Assembly (NCBI GenBank): GCA_954871525.1
Contig: OX940863.1
Coordinates: 22,270,001-22,334,000 of the forward strand
DNA length: 64,000 nt
Reading direction: 5' to 3'
DNA from: Parietaria judaica
Lineage: Eukaryota; Streptophyta; Magnoliopsida; Rosales; Urticaceae
Shown: piece after piece, positions 34,697 to 47,022 of the stretch
Layout: each line of letters opens with the position of its first letter
How positions within the stretch are numbered: the first letter of the stretch is position 1
Made by a program: the position numbers and the translations under genes
The notes under the pieces: model-generated
Database searches by the model: none
Seen by the model: the letters and a program-made list of their open reading frames with translations, nothing else
Told to the model about the DNA's origin: nothing

Positions 34697-35888
34697 TGTT
34701 ATGCGTATTTTTGGGACTCTAAAAATTAGCCCCCATTGGTGAAAGTCAAAACCCATTGGCAAAGTCATAGACCGAGAGCCCAAGACTCAATTCATTTGGT
34801 GAGGGCGGGAGCCCTAAGGCTCAGAAGTCGAAGCTCAAGACTGAAGTCCACATCCAAGAAGATGATTCAGACAGCCCGACGAGGTCATCACAACCCTGGG
34901 AAAGTCCTCGACCAAGGAGAAAGGCAATGAAGACCATAGAAGAATCCCGGTGACACGGAATGAAACTCGGCAACGAAAAGGCGACCCCAGGGAGTCCCCG
35001 ATGAACTTAGCCAACGACCCCCGAGGTCCTCGATGAACCAATATGAAGATTATGAACCACCCTTGTCAGACGATGAGCCCCTCATCGGGCCGACAAGCCA
35101 TACTCGACGAGCGGCGATGTTCTCGACGAACTCCTGCGTTGGGGCGACGAACCTCCTGACAAATATCATCGCCAAGTGACGAATCCCTTTCTCGGTGAAG
35201 AAGCATCTTGACGAAGACATACCCCCCGTAGATGCTATCGGCATAGGCTATCTCAGTATAGTTGCACACGACGAGAAGACCGAGCTTACGATGATCCTCG
35301 GGAGGTCCCCATGATTCCCTCAAACTCGACATACAAGCTCGCGGAAACCCGAAATACGCTACGGACAAGCCACGAATCAACCGACGGACCCCACGCCACG
35401 ACGAGGAGCCAAGGCAAGCCCAATGGCGCCTTTCTTGTAAATATGAGGCTCCTCCTCCTCATTTCACATACATTCACACACTGAATTCTCTCTCTAGACC
35501 AGTGCTTCTCTCTCTAGAAACTCGAGTTTTCCTTCTCCCTCTGGGCGATTTTCCTCGCTTGTCTGGCAGTCGATCCTCTCCTTTGCCAAGGAAGACGCTC
35601 CCGGGCCTGCCAGGAACTTCCCCGGAGGTCGACCGAGTCATACGACTTCGCTTCTCAAGAGGGATACTGAGACTAGCGTTGTTCAATACTCACCTCACAC
35701 CGGTTACGACCCTCGTCACACGAGTTGGTCAACACTCGCGCCGAAGACGAAGGATTCGCCTCCAGCTTTGACGACCATTAGTCAATCTGCATTGACTCCA
35801 CCTTTGACCGCCCACGCGGCCACCCAGTCCGGCCCGGGACTCAAACCGTGGATTGGATTCACTGTTAATCCATTTTCGTGCATTTACA
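34697..35888. mobile_element. solo LTR, 1192 bp
   Basis: It starts TGTTATGCG and ends GCATTTACA, flanked by a perfect 5-bp duplication GGAGT (34692-34696 and 35889-35893). Removing the LTR and one GGAGT gives a plausible continuous flank (TAATTGGAGTTATTGG). A TATA-like TGTAAATATG (about 35436) is followed by a CT-rich leader, suggesting plus-strand orientation. It is GC-richer than its flanks and full of GACGA/TCGACG words like other Gypsy LTRs. No internal coding region is present, so it is a recombination product. Confidence 0.88.
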
Positions 35889-35893
35889 GGAGT

Positions 35894-36877
35894 TATTGGT
35901 TATGCCCTCAATCGATATGTCTCTTTCTTATTCATGCTTCACAAAATTCACAATGACAATTCTAGGCCATATATGCTCAATTATGTGAATTTCTAAAATT
36001 AAATGTCTTCGCTACATAACTATTTAATTTAATTGTTTTGAATCGGATCTCGATAGTGTTTCTGTGTAAATTAAATATCACACTCTTTTTTTTTTCCTTT
36101 TGCTTTAAAAAAAAAAAAAAATCACCCGTTTCCTTGAGTTTTGCAGCCTCTTTTAGCAGCTCTTCATCTTTTCATTGGCTTTCGAGTTATTTGTATCCAT
36201 TGATTTTTAATTTTTTTTTCGAATTAGTCTTCTTTAAGGTCTATTCATGTTTGTTGTTTTACTTTTTTGATGATGCTAAATTTAACTTTGTGACGGTGTT
36301 ACGTGAAACGTAAATGACTAAATGTAATTTGTTTATAGAAAGGGGTTAAATGCACAAAATTAAACTTCAAGGGGCAATATGCCACTGGTATCAAGAAAGG
36401 GGTTAAATACTATATTTATTTATGACGTGTGAACGACGGACAATGAATTTAATGGTCGGTTTTATAAGTAATATAGTATATAGTGTAGTTTCTTTTAGCC
36501 ATGGAAATTAAAATTCAAAATTATATATGAAATGATACTAATGAGCGTATTGTATACTTTTGGTCAATTTTATATTTGGCTAGGAAAATAAAATAATGTC
36601 TTCAAATCGTACTATTATAATAATAATGTGTGCAATTAATCTATTTAATATATGGGTATTTACCTATTTATTTGCAATATCTTGTTTAAATTATAAGTTG
36701 TTTTTAGGAGACTTCGTGATTAAGTTAGCGGCAATAATAAAATATATAAATCCTTAGTTTTTATTTAGGAAATAGTTATGGACTTATTCTTAATTCGGAT
36801 AAGTAGTATTGTACTCATTTTTAATCATGGTTTTAATTTGAGTTAACATTTTAGGTTAGTGAAATCATCAATTGGTA
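35894..36877. other. AT-rich intergenic stretch
   Basis: I see no gene. It contains T- and A-homopolymers (36084-36120) and AT-rich spacer. Confidence 0.6.
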
Positions 36878-36898
36878 CCCACAATTAGTCCACCAAAT

Positions 36899-37136
36899 GT
36901 GAATCCGGGTTAAACCCGGATTCACAAAAAAAAAAAAACAAAAAAAAAAACCCGGATACCGAAATATCCGGATCCGGGTTTTTCCGGAACCGGATATTTC
37001 GGTATCCGGGAAACACAAAACCCGGATAAAAGAATATCCGGGATTTTTAAAAAATAAAAATAAAAAGCCAACGGCTCTTTAATCTGAGCCATTGGATCGT
37101 CGATCCAACGGCTCAGATTAAAGAGTCGTTGGCTTT
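36899..37136. repeat. subterminal palindromes of the hAT element
   Basis: GTGAATCCGGGTT and its inverted copy form a 27-base palindrome at 36899-36925. Further CCGGATA/TATCCGG palindromes follow. At 37064-37136 two 36-base arms form a hairpin with only two mismatches and a one-base centre. In hAT elements subterminal repeats are transposase-binding sites; a large hairpin there is unusual. Confidence 0.85.
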
Positions 37137-37581
37137 TCGGCGAAAGTACCTGGACACGTGGCGAGAGAATAGAGCCGTTGGGGAGGCAACGGTAAAATTG
37201 TTGTCAGGTCCCTGAAATAGCCGTTGGACCTCGAAAAACACCACTTTACTCGAATTCCTTCACATTTTCCCCTATAAATACACCACTTCAACCTCATTTT
37301 TTTCACACAACTTCTTCTCTTCATCTCTAATTCTCCCAAACTCTCTCAAGCTCTCATATTTCCGAATTTACTCTATAGTTTAGCTACTTTATAATTATAT
37401 AAATACTCTCTATTTTTAGATTAATATATTGTTTAGGTATTTTAGTTGTTATTAATTTAGTTTATTTAGTTGTTATTATTAGTGTTTTTGTTTATTTTAG
37501 TTGTTATTATTAGTAATTTAGTTGTTGTTATTATTAATTTAGTTTATTTATTTGTTATTATTAGTTTAATTTGTCGTTAAT

Positions 37582-40500
37582 ATGTCGAGTGGCAACAACC
37601 GTTCTCGAGGACGTCCCGATGTCCGAGGAAAAGGACGGTCCAATATTCCGTCGCCGCGGTCGATTAATAGCGGGACGGCTTTTAGTCAACATAACTATAA
37701 TGTCGGAGTTATGAATCAACACAATGTTCCCGGTTCTTCTAGCCAACCGTTACCGGTTCATGCTCAATATGGTACCGGTGGCGTCGGGCCGAACCAACAA
37801 TTATTATTTTCTCAAGGTAACGTCGGTGCTTTTACTAACTTACTTAATTATCAAGGTCCCTATATTCCGGAATGGCACAGCCTTAGCAACAAGGAACAAT
37901 ACCAAGCTCATCAACAAGTCCAACAACATCGTCAACAACAATATGTTTCCCCCGACGACGCCGAGGTACGTTTAATTTAAGTAGTTAATTAATTAAATAA
38001 TAATTAAAATAGTTACTTACTTAATATTTAATAAATAGTCATTAGTCATATACTCAATTACTAATAAGTTAGTAAGTTACTTAATAATTAATAACTAATA
38101 ATTTAGTTTAATTATTTTAGTTTAATTAATTAATTTGTCACGTCTCTTGAAAGTCTTAGTATGCTCTGTGGTTGCGGTTCCGACTGATCTTCCACATCAG
38201 AAACGAATTTCTTGAGATTTAATAATCATTTAATCATATTAGTTTAATTAAACTTTAAATGGTTACTTAAATAAGTTAAAAACTAATAATTTAGTTTAAT
38301 TATTTTAGTTTAAATATTTAATTTGCCACGTCTCTTGAAAGTCTTAGTATGCTCTGTGGTTGCGGTTCCGACTGATCTTCCACATCAGAAACAAATTTCT
38401 TGAGATTTTTTGTTAGTTAAAAATTAAAAATTGTATTTTTTATGTGTGGTGATAATTATAAAGTATTTACGGATTATGGTGTCTTAGAAAGATTGGTTTT
38501 TAAATAAGGTTTGCTTTGCAATCTCCTCCAAGCTAGCCTGGGAACCTCGGGGAGTTCTGTCTAGAAAAGCTTGGGCCTAAAGTGAGATCATAGCATCCTT
38601 TCCAGTCGATCTGGCCGTGGAACCTCGGGGAGTTCCGTCCAAAAGAGCTTGATAATTATTTCCACACATAGAAAATACCATTTTTAATTTCGTTAACTTT
38701 TTTATTTAACTATATCAAATTTAATTAAATTAATATGATTAATATTAAATTTTAAAAAATGTAATTGTAATATTCCTTGTAATATATAAATTAATATTAA
38801 ACTCTTGTAATATTCCTATGTTTTTTAGGAAGCGAGGTCGAGGAACCAATCCAACGACCCCGATGCCGAGGACGATGATGATGATGATGATACGGAAGAC
38901 CCGAACTACGTTCAAGACCAAGGCGAGGAGGAGGAAGTTGACGAAGTTCTACCAACGCCGCCACCGCCAGCTAGACGTGGACGTGGACGTGCCCAACAAC
39001 CCTTAGTTCCGGGTGAGCGCGGTCGGCCCCCCCATCCGCCGACGAGGAAGCGAAAGAAATTAACGGGAGCGGTTTGGCAGCACGACTTCAAACCCGACTA
39101 CAGATACAACTACGAAACCGGCTTGGAAGATAGGTGGGGGATTTGCCGACACTGCAATGAGGAATTTAGGGCCCATCCGAAGAACGACGGCAACAGCCGC
39201 CTAGAAAACCACGTCAAGACTTGCTTGAAGAAAAAGCGGGCGGAGGAGGTAAGTCGCTTACCCGATGATCTATATAGAATGTATATTGCTCAGTGGGTTG
39301 TACGCGATGGTTTGCCTATATAGGCGCCCGAGGGAGAAGGTTTTAACGAAATGATGATGAAGGTGGCGCCGATAAACTATAGGGAAATCTCGTATTATAT
39401 AACCCACGAGACAATTATCAAATTTTATAACCAGCAAAGGGCCGCTTTACAAGAAATGTTCCAACAATCTTCTTACAAAGTGTCTTTAACGTCGGATTGT
39501 TGGAAAGGCCATGCTAATGATGATTATATTACGGTCGTAGCTCATTTTATCAACGATAATTGGAAAATGGAAAAGCGTATCATAGGTTTTAGGCCGATGA
39601 GGGTTAGGCACACATCCGTAAACCTAGCCGAGGCGATACTAGAAGTTTTGTCGGATTGGAACCTTAAGGATAGAGTAGTTTCCATTACGTTAGATAACGC
39701 AAGTGCCCACGCCAATGCCGTAGAAATAATGAAGGAAAGTTTGACCAATTTTAGGGACGATTGTTTTCATCAAAGGTGTGCATGTCATATTATAAACTTG
39801 ATAGTTCAATCCGGACTTCGCGTTATTTCAGATAGTATCGCCAAAATTAGGGACATTATTTTGTATATACGAGCATCTACTATGCGTACAGTTTCTTGGG
39901 AAGATTATTGCAGGGCTCACCGTTACCAGGTAAGAACGTTTCAACCGGATATGGCGATCCGCTGGAACTCGACCTACATGATGTTGGATGCTGTCTTACC
40001 AGACAAGGAGCTTCTTACGAACTGGATCAACAACCTCGAGCAAGACGACCGTGAAGAAATCACTCCGGACGATTGGCAAAAAGCCATCCAATTCCAGGCT
40101 TTTCTACACCTTTTTAATCAAATTACTATTGATTTATCTCATGTTTACTCACCCACGTCTCAGAGAGCTTTGCCCGCTATTTTCGATATACTTTGTCATT
40201 TTGAAACCGCAAAACGTAATGCTTTATTTACCGATGTTGTAACCCCGATGATTGCAAAGTTCGAGTATTATTGGAGTCCTGACAAGCTCCCATTTCTATA
40301 TTGCGCCGCTGTAATCGTGGATCCGACACTTAAGCTTTCAAAGCTGCAGGAGGTCTTAAATGCCATGCAAGCCCTCACGGGGGAGCCCTATATGACGTTC
40401 AATTACTTCGATGCAGATCAGAAGATGAAGGCTCTTTATCAAGAGTACGAGCAAAAATATAACGACATTGAAGATCAGCTGGAGGAAACGAATCAACAAC

Positions 40501-41110
40501 AACAACAACAACAAACTCAGGTAGTTTTTTTAACTTTATTTCTTAAGATTAATTATTTTAATTTCCTAACATTACTCTAAACCTTAATATTTTTGGTTCA
40601 ATATAGGGCGGACGCGGGGCCGGTGGTTCACAATCACCATACGTGTACAATCACCGTTTATTCTACAACCTTACGGCTATTGGGCGCGGCAATACGTCGA
40701 CTTCTTCACCGGGTTCACAAGGAGGTGGCGGTTCGGGATCTCGAGTTCTTGGTCGACGTCAACGGCGCAACACCGTCGACGAGTACGCCCGATTCTGCAA
40801 CCTTCCTCCGACACCGTGCCCTAACGAAGGCATCGACATTCTTCAATGGTGGCACGCAAATCGATCGGAGTATCCGGTTTTATCCTTGTTGGCTCGTGAC
40901 ATTCTCACAATCCCGGTCTCAACGGTATCATCGGAAGCGGCATTCTCAATGGCCGGAAGGATGTTAGAGACTCGCCGCAAGTCTACAAAATCATTGATGG
41001 TCGAGATCCTTATGCTTTCGAGAGATTGGATTATGGCCAACAAGCGACAACAAGAAAACGATATGTTCGACCGAGAAATGGCGAATTACTTTTCACAGAT
41101 TCAAATGTAA
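37582..41110 (+). pseudogene. hAT transposase, three exons, one in-frame stop
   Basis: Exons: 37582-37965, 38829-40520 and 40607-41110 (859 codons before the stop). Splice sites: GAG|GTACGT, TTTTTTAG|GA, CAG|GTAGTT and ATATAG|GG. Exon 1 is Gly/Asn/Gln-rich. Exon 2 holds an acidic Asp run, an RG-rich stretch, a BED zinc finger (WGICRHCNEEF...HVKTC, about 39135-39225) and the catalytic RNase-H-like fold with VSLTSDCWKG, TLDNASAH and the CxxH pair in CACHIINL. Exon 3 holds the hAT dimerisation domain (DILQWWHANRSEYPVLS, then VSTVSSEAAFS). One in-frame TAG at 39321-39323 falls after RDGLPI, a conserved hAT segment, so it is a nonsense mutation and not an intron end. No other break is visible. Confidence 0.88.
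38092..38645 (+). repeat. duplicated segments inside hAT intron 1
   Basis: A segment of about 128 bp (38092-38220) recurs at 38280-38409, with the non-AT-rich core CACGTCTCTTGAAAGTCTTA and GGTTGCGGTTCCGACTGATC almost identical. A shorter word, GGAACCTCGGGGAGTTC, occurs at about 38541 and 38619. Neither is coding. Their conservation inside an otherwise drifting AT-rich intron is unexplained. Confidence 0.8.
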
Positions 41111-41564
41111 TTCGTTTTCAATTGTTCGTTTTCTTATTGTACTTTCAATTTGTAACTTCGTTTGCCGTTCGAAATTTGGTTGTAGTTGTACTTTCCCGTA
41201 TCCGACCTTCGAGTTTGTTGAATAAAAACGCATATTTACTTTCTTTTGTTGTTGTATGTTTTATTTATTTCATAATTATTTTTTAAATATTTAAAACACT
41301 TAAAATAATTTAAAATTTTAAAAAATTATTTTTTTCAAAACCGAACTTAAGTACCAAAATGTTAGATTTGAACAACTAAACGAAACGAGGGACTAAACAA
41401 TAAATAACACAATTAAAAAAATAAAAAAAAATAAATCCCGGATCTGGATATATCCGGGATTTTTTTTTCCCGGACCCGGATATATCCTTATCCGGGTTTT
41501 GGCAAATAAAAAAAAATTCCGGTCGGGTGGGTAAATCCCATACATTTTGGGGATTACCCACAAT

Positions 41565-44500
41565 TTTGATTCTTATTTTGGTAACTTTGCGGATAGTGTA
41601 AGCGTAATATTGTAACTTTGCGCAATATTGTCTGCTTTGAGCTTAGTCAGCACAAATTTATTTTGAAATTTCGGCCCGAAACAAATATAGTACAACACCT
41701 TATAAGTTACTATAATTTGCATAACATTATAAGTTATTTGAAACCGCACAATTCACATCGTATTTAGTAATAAATGTACTTAGAGGTCTAAAGGGGTCTC
41801 GCTAAATTTTTAAAAACCTTCAAAATTGATCTAATATTTATATTTTTCAAATTTTTATCTTTGATTTTTTTCTTTTACTTCTAATTATATTTACTCGTTC
41901 TCTCTCACAATATTTCAAACCGGAAATTTGTATCCCGGATAGAATTTGATTATGGTTAAAAGAGTTTTTAGTCCCCAAATAAGAAACATGAAGAAGGTAA
42001 CAATGTGCATCAAGTATATGCTCAAATAACATACGGCTATACGAAAATCCTATATATGTTCGGTATTATATATAATCCTTAGTTAAAGATATAATTATCA
42101 TCTTCTAATTAAGAGATATTTACGATACAAGTCTTTAATTTTATACTGAATGCGTCGACATATTCTTTTAGCGGCAATAGTACCATAAGTTACAAAATAA
42201 TGTCGAGGTCCACTTCCATTCACGTTTTGTTTATCTACATATCATACTAAGATTCTAACAGCACGTGTACGTCTAAGATTAGGTTCTAAAATTATAACTA
42301 TTTACCACTTCTATTAAATTAAAAACATCCGGTTTTTTACACTTGAACCGCCGTTAACCCCACATCAACATATTTATACCTTAACATTATTTAGCGATCT
42401 TTGAATATTATTACCGTTACAATAAAATTGAAATCGATATACAATTGGATATTTATACCACAGCAATTACTAGAGAAAGTTCATATTTAGAAATGTTCGA
42501 GATATAGGGGTTGTTAGGTCATGGTCCAATATAATATATATGGATGTATCGAGAGAGACCGTGATTGGCATGTGAAAGGTATTTTATGTATATAAACATG
42601 TATATATATTTATATAAATTATTTGGAAAGTCAAAGTCGATTTGCTAGGTGGTGGCCAAATATACGTGCACCACATTTTTGAGACCATATGTATAATTAG
42701 TCGTATATACGTATATAATGTTACGTATATCAATAGAGAATAGGTAATGTATGCATTTATATTTAGTGGAGAGTTTAAGGGAGTTTTACGGATTTAATAT
42801 CATGGGAATTAATACCCTACAAAAATACATAATTATTATTCCTATAATGCATTAAATTTATAGGAGATTCACAAGTTGGTTATATATAATGTGTATCGTG
42901 TGTGCTAGTGAAAATTGAAGAAGACAAAATTTTGCTGGCAAATCTAATCAAACATGAAATGGATACATTTAGATGTGTTATATGAAGTATAAAATAAACA
43001 CACACTAACGATGAACACGAACAAGCAATAAATACGGATAATTGAGGAAAAATATACCTAAGTTTTTGTCGACCGGGGAGGAGTACCCAAATTGATTTTG
43101 TGGTGAGGAAGTACTCAAATGATCAATAAAAAAATGTGCGGCATTATTATCTCTTCGATTATGCATTGTAGTCCGTTTTGGCTTCACATCTACTAGCTAG
43201 GTACACGTGGTCAAGAAGTAAAATGAAAAATACGAGAGATTGACGCGTGGCAAAACCTTAACGAAAGAGACAATAGTTAAACGGAACACAACTGTATGAT
43301 TACACTTATTTATTCTATCTGGGCACTTCGTTTACCTCATAAAGAATTTGGGTAGTCTCCTCCCCAATTGACTACTACTTGAGTACTTTTACCTCAATTA
43401 TCCCATATATAAACATAATCAATTGTGTTTAAATTATTATGTCGTTTAATATGAGGGATTAGTTATGTCATATATGTATCGTTTAGCAATTTTTACAAGC
43501 ATATGATCATGATACGATTATGGTATTTGACAAAATATTATTATATATTCTCGACATTTAAGTTCTATTGGATAGGATTTATTCAAGTAATATTAGTTCA
43601 ACTGTGAAATTAAATGAGTAAGTCCTTTTGACATAATTAAAATAAAATAAAACAAAATAAATTAGTAAAAACATAATTGAAGCTTTAATACTTAAGTACC
43701 AAGATGCTCCCGCAATAGAATATGATTCAACAGTCATTTTTTTCTTAAACAAAATACAATATAAGAACTCTTAATAAAATATTTGATTTTTTTTTATTTA
43801 GCACGTAATTTTTTATTTTATTTTTTGCAACAAAAATAAAAGGGCTGTTATATGTATCATGCATCTAGTTCCACAGCGTTGGCTGCTTATAAAAATGTAA
43901 CTCAGATTGACACTTTTTATAAAGTCGGGCCTAGCCCGGCCCATCAAATGATTGACGAACATAAGGACTTTCGTCTCCAAGTCCTCGATATTTTATATGA
44001 TATTCTTCTCTTTTCTTTTTTCCTTTTGGTTCAAGTAAGCTATTGGTGGAAGATGTTCTATAGATTTATTGATATAGTTGATTGAGAATAGTTGCAAGAT
44101 TAATCTAAGAAAAATGTATTACTAATTAATTCTTATTTTTCTCTCAAATATCATAAACATACAAAATATATTGTTGAATTGAAATGTTAGAGAACTTCAA
44201 ATAATTTAGTCCCAATACACGTAGTATCCAATCCAACATGGGCCACAATGAGCCCAAAATTTTCAAACTAGACAAAATTTGTGCCCACTTACAGTAACTG
44301 GGCTTTCCATATTAGTATAATCCATCTTCTTTTTTTATAGTGTGTTCATTTTTTACAAAAACAAAAATAGAAATACATATATGAAATATTTAATATCTAT
44401 ATAAATTCTATGTTTGCTAATCTTTTGTACAAAATCACATTCTAGTGAAAGGTGTCTATATATATAAACAAGAATGATCTTGCCTTATAAACACAACAAA

Positions 44501-45097
44501 GCATGCTTTACACCAAGGTTATACTTCACTTCAAAAATAGGAAAGGATGAAAATGATATTAAATTAATCAATTTAAAAAGGAGTGCTTTGCTAAAACACT
44601 CACATGTTTAATGATAGTTACACAAAAAAGAGACTTAAGAGCATCCAAGACCAAGTCCGAGCGATGAGAAAAGAATGTCGAATATAAGATGATGAAACAT
44701 GAAAATACTCATTTAAAAGAGCATCAATATAACTTGTAAGTGCTAACCACTCAAATTGTTTTTTTATTTTTTCTGTCAATAAATTTTTTTGATGCTTAAA
44801 TACAGAAAATTGTAAGAGTTCGAATATGAATTTTTGGTTTTTATTAAAAAAAAATTATATAATTATAATATTTAAATTCATTTAAAAAAAATATTGATTG
44901 AATATGAGTTGGCCATGATGGTATGAGTCATATGGCACGTATTCTATTTTTTGTGATAAGCACTATAAGTCTATATAACCTCACTGCTTTAATTATTTAA
45001 TGGTAGTTTAGCAGGATGATTATAAGCGAATGTGATAATCAATCATACAAAATTCCGTCAACTATTGTATTAACCTATGTATCATATTTTTAGTATA
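41565..45097. other. AT-rich intergenic stretch, 3.5 kb
   Basis: I see no gene, RNA gene or clear element. Short frames lack domains. It is strongly AT-rich throughout. Confidence 0.6.
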
Positions 45098-45106
45098 AAA
45101 TATAAA

Positions 45107-45563
45107 GGGTTAATAACGGCAAAAATGCCTAAAGTTTGGTCAAAGAACCCTTCGTGTACCCAAAGTATAAAAGTGGTGGCAAAAGTACCCAAAGTCACAT
45201 TTTGGGAGTTGACCACTCCATTCTCGTAACGCAGTTAACTTATCTGTTAACTCTGGCTACGTGGAAAAACATGGGTTACTGACATAGAAATTTTTGCCAC
45301 GTGGATGAGCCCACATCAACCTCGTTTACGACAAACCAACGAATTAAACTCCTAATTGGGCTCTTCCACGTGGCAAAAAATTGCCATGTCAATAACCCAT
45401 GTTTGTCCACGTGGCCAGAGTTAACGGATAAGTTAACTGCGTTACGAGAATGGAGTGGTCAACTCCCCAAATGTGACTTTAGGTACTTTTGCCACAACTT
45501 TTAAACTTTGAGTACACGAAGGGTTCTTTAACCAAACTTTGGGTATTTTGCCGTCATTAACCC
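45107..45563. mobile_element. foldback (Mutator-like) short element, 457 bp
   Basis: The element is an inverted repeat over most of its length: GGGTTAATAACGGC at the left matches the reverse complement of the right end (GGGTTAATGACGGC). Arms are about 195 bp each around a centre of about 60 bp. It is flanked by a perfect 9-bp duplication AAATATAAA (45098-45106 and 45564-45572). Long inverted arms plus 9-bp duplications are the Mutator-like signature. It encodes nothing; the 67-codon frame inside is incidental. Confidence 0.88.
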
Positions 45564-45663
45564 AAATATAAATCAATTTTCACCACCGACTTTGGGATTA
45601 TACAACAAAATTTGTCTCTTACTATGAGATGGTTCTTAATAATAGAAAACTGTAAAGACATGT

Positions 45664-46126
45664 GAGCAAATGACAGCGAAAATACTTAAAATTTAGTCAA
45701 AGAACCTTTCGTGTACCCAAAGTCTAAAAGTGGTGATAAAGTATCTAAAGTCACATTTAGGGCGTTGACCACTCCATTCTCGTAACGCAATTAACTTACC
45801 CGTTAAATCTGGCCACGTGGACAAACGTGGTTTGCTAGCATAGCAATTCTTTGCCACGTGGACGAGCCCACATCAACCTCGTTTACGACAAAACACCGAA
45901 TTAAACCCCTAATTGGTCTCGTTCACCTGGCAAAAAATTTCTATGTCACCAACCCACGTTTGTCCACGTGGCCAGAGTTAACGGGTCAGTTAATTGCGTT
46001 ACGAGAATGGAGTGGTCAACGCCCCAAATGTAACTTTGGATACTTTTGCCATCACTTTTTAAACTTTAGGTACACGAGGATTTCTTTCTTTGACCAAACT
46101 TTAGGTATTTTCTCCGTCATTAACCC
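45664..46126. mobile_element. second, older copy of the same foldback element
   Basis: It matches 45107-45563 along its length in the same relative order (for example GACCACTCCATTCTCGTAAC and CCACGTGG words in both), with many substitutions. It ends CATTAACCC. The left end is decayed and I find no 9-bp duplication. It starts about 100 bp after the first copy ends. Confidence 0.8.
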
Positions 46127-47022
46127 TAAAAAATATAAATACTTAATATTTCAATCCAAAAATTTAAATGTTGGTGAAGTGTTTGAGAGATTTTGGTTGT
46201 TTCAACTTTCCAATTTCCATATCACATTTATAGTAAAAGAAAAAGCACTCAGTGTAAGAAAATAAATAATGTTTACTAACAGTTTGCAAATTAAATTTAT
46301 AAAAATATATCAAGATTGAATGCACTAATAGTTTTTTTTTTTAATATAAGATTTTACTTGAAATTAAAAATAATAGCACGTATTTAACAAATATGCCAAA
46401 TGTCTTACAATAATTTGGGGTTCATCAAAGGGTTTGGAGGGATTATGCAGCGGTTAATGTGAGTTGTCAACAAATTTAAAGACAGTTGTAAGCATTTTGT
46501 TTGTCAATTAATAATCTTAAAGCCAAAGGACAATATTAGAAAATTTAAATTTGGTGCGACGGTTAACCTCAAACCGCCAAAAAAGCGGGGTTCTTGCGGC
46601 ACACCCACGATAAGTCGAGGTTCTTAAACCTTGATTAGTAAATAGTAAATAGTCATTAATTTAATTTGTTTTAAATCAATATTGCAATTTGCAAAGTCAT
46701 GTTGTCCTTTATATCTATTTTTGTCAACAATGATCATCTTGTTCCAAAAACATATAATTCTCTTTTGACAACTTTCACTCCCAAGTTGTGGATGTGATCT
46801 CTCATGAATATGACATTTGCCAACTTATCATTAAAGCACCAATTATATTTCTTAAATTACTAAATGAAGAAAATATGGAATGACACAAATATAATTTTCA
46901 ATAACTTTCTTTTGAAAAGTTTATGGTGGGAACCATTTATTCCAGCTAAGCCAACATGTTTTCTTCATATTATATTATGTTTGAATAATATAAATATAAT
47001 CTTCATTTGCTTAAAAAAAACA
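46127..47022. other. AT-rich intergenic stretch
   Basis: There is no gene. A GC-richer patch at 46555-46630 (CAAACCGCCAAAAAAGCGGGG, a small imperfect hairpin) may be a remnant of another short element. Confidence 0.45.

Larger units (their letters stand above)
36886..41556 (+). mobile_element. hAT transposon, near-complete, 4.67 kb
   Basis: The ends are TAGTCCACCAAATGT on the left and, read inward from the right, TAATCCCCAAAATGT (12 of 15 match). They are flanked by a perfect 8-bp duplication CCCACAAT (36878-36885 and 41557-41564), the hAT signature. Subterminal DNA at both ends is full of CCGGGT/ACCCGG and GATATCC palindromes. Between them lies a three-exon transposase gene on the plus strand. 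Ends, target duplication and gene are all still recognisable, so the insertion is relatively recent. Confidence 0.93.

Noticed and set aside
39249..39323. Short intron in the hAT transposase (GAG|GTAAGT to TATATAG|GC)
   Set aside because: The splice signals look acceptable and phase is kept, but the translated stretch (RDGLPI) matches a conserved hAT segment, so a nonsense mutation is more likely. I keep intron as the alternative.
45301..46265. Two similar frames (67 and 135 codons) in the foldback elements
   Set aside because: They are translations of repeated inverted-arm DNA with no domain; similarity reflects element homology.
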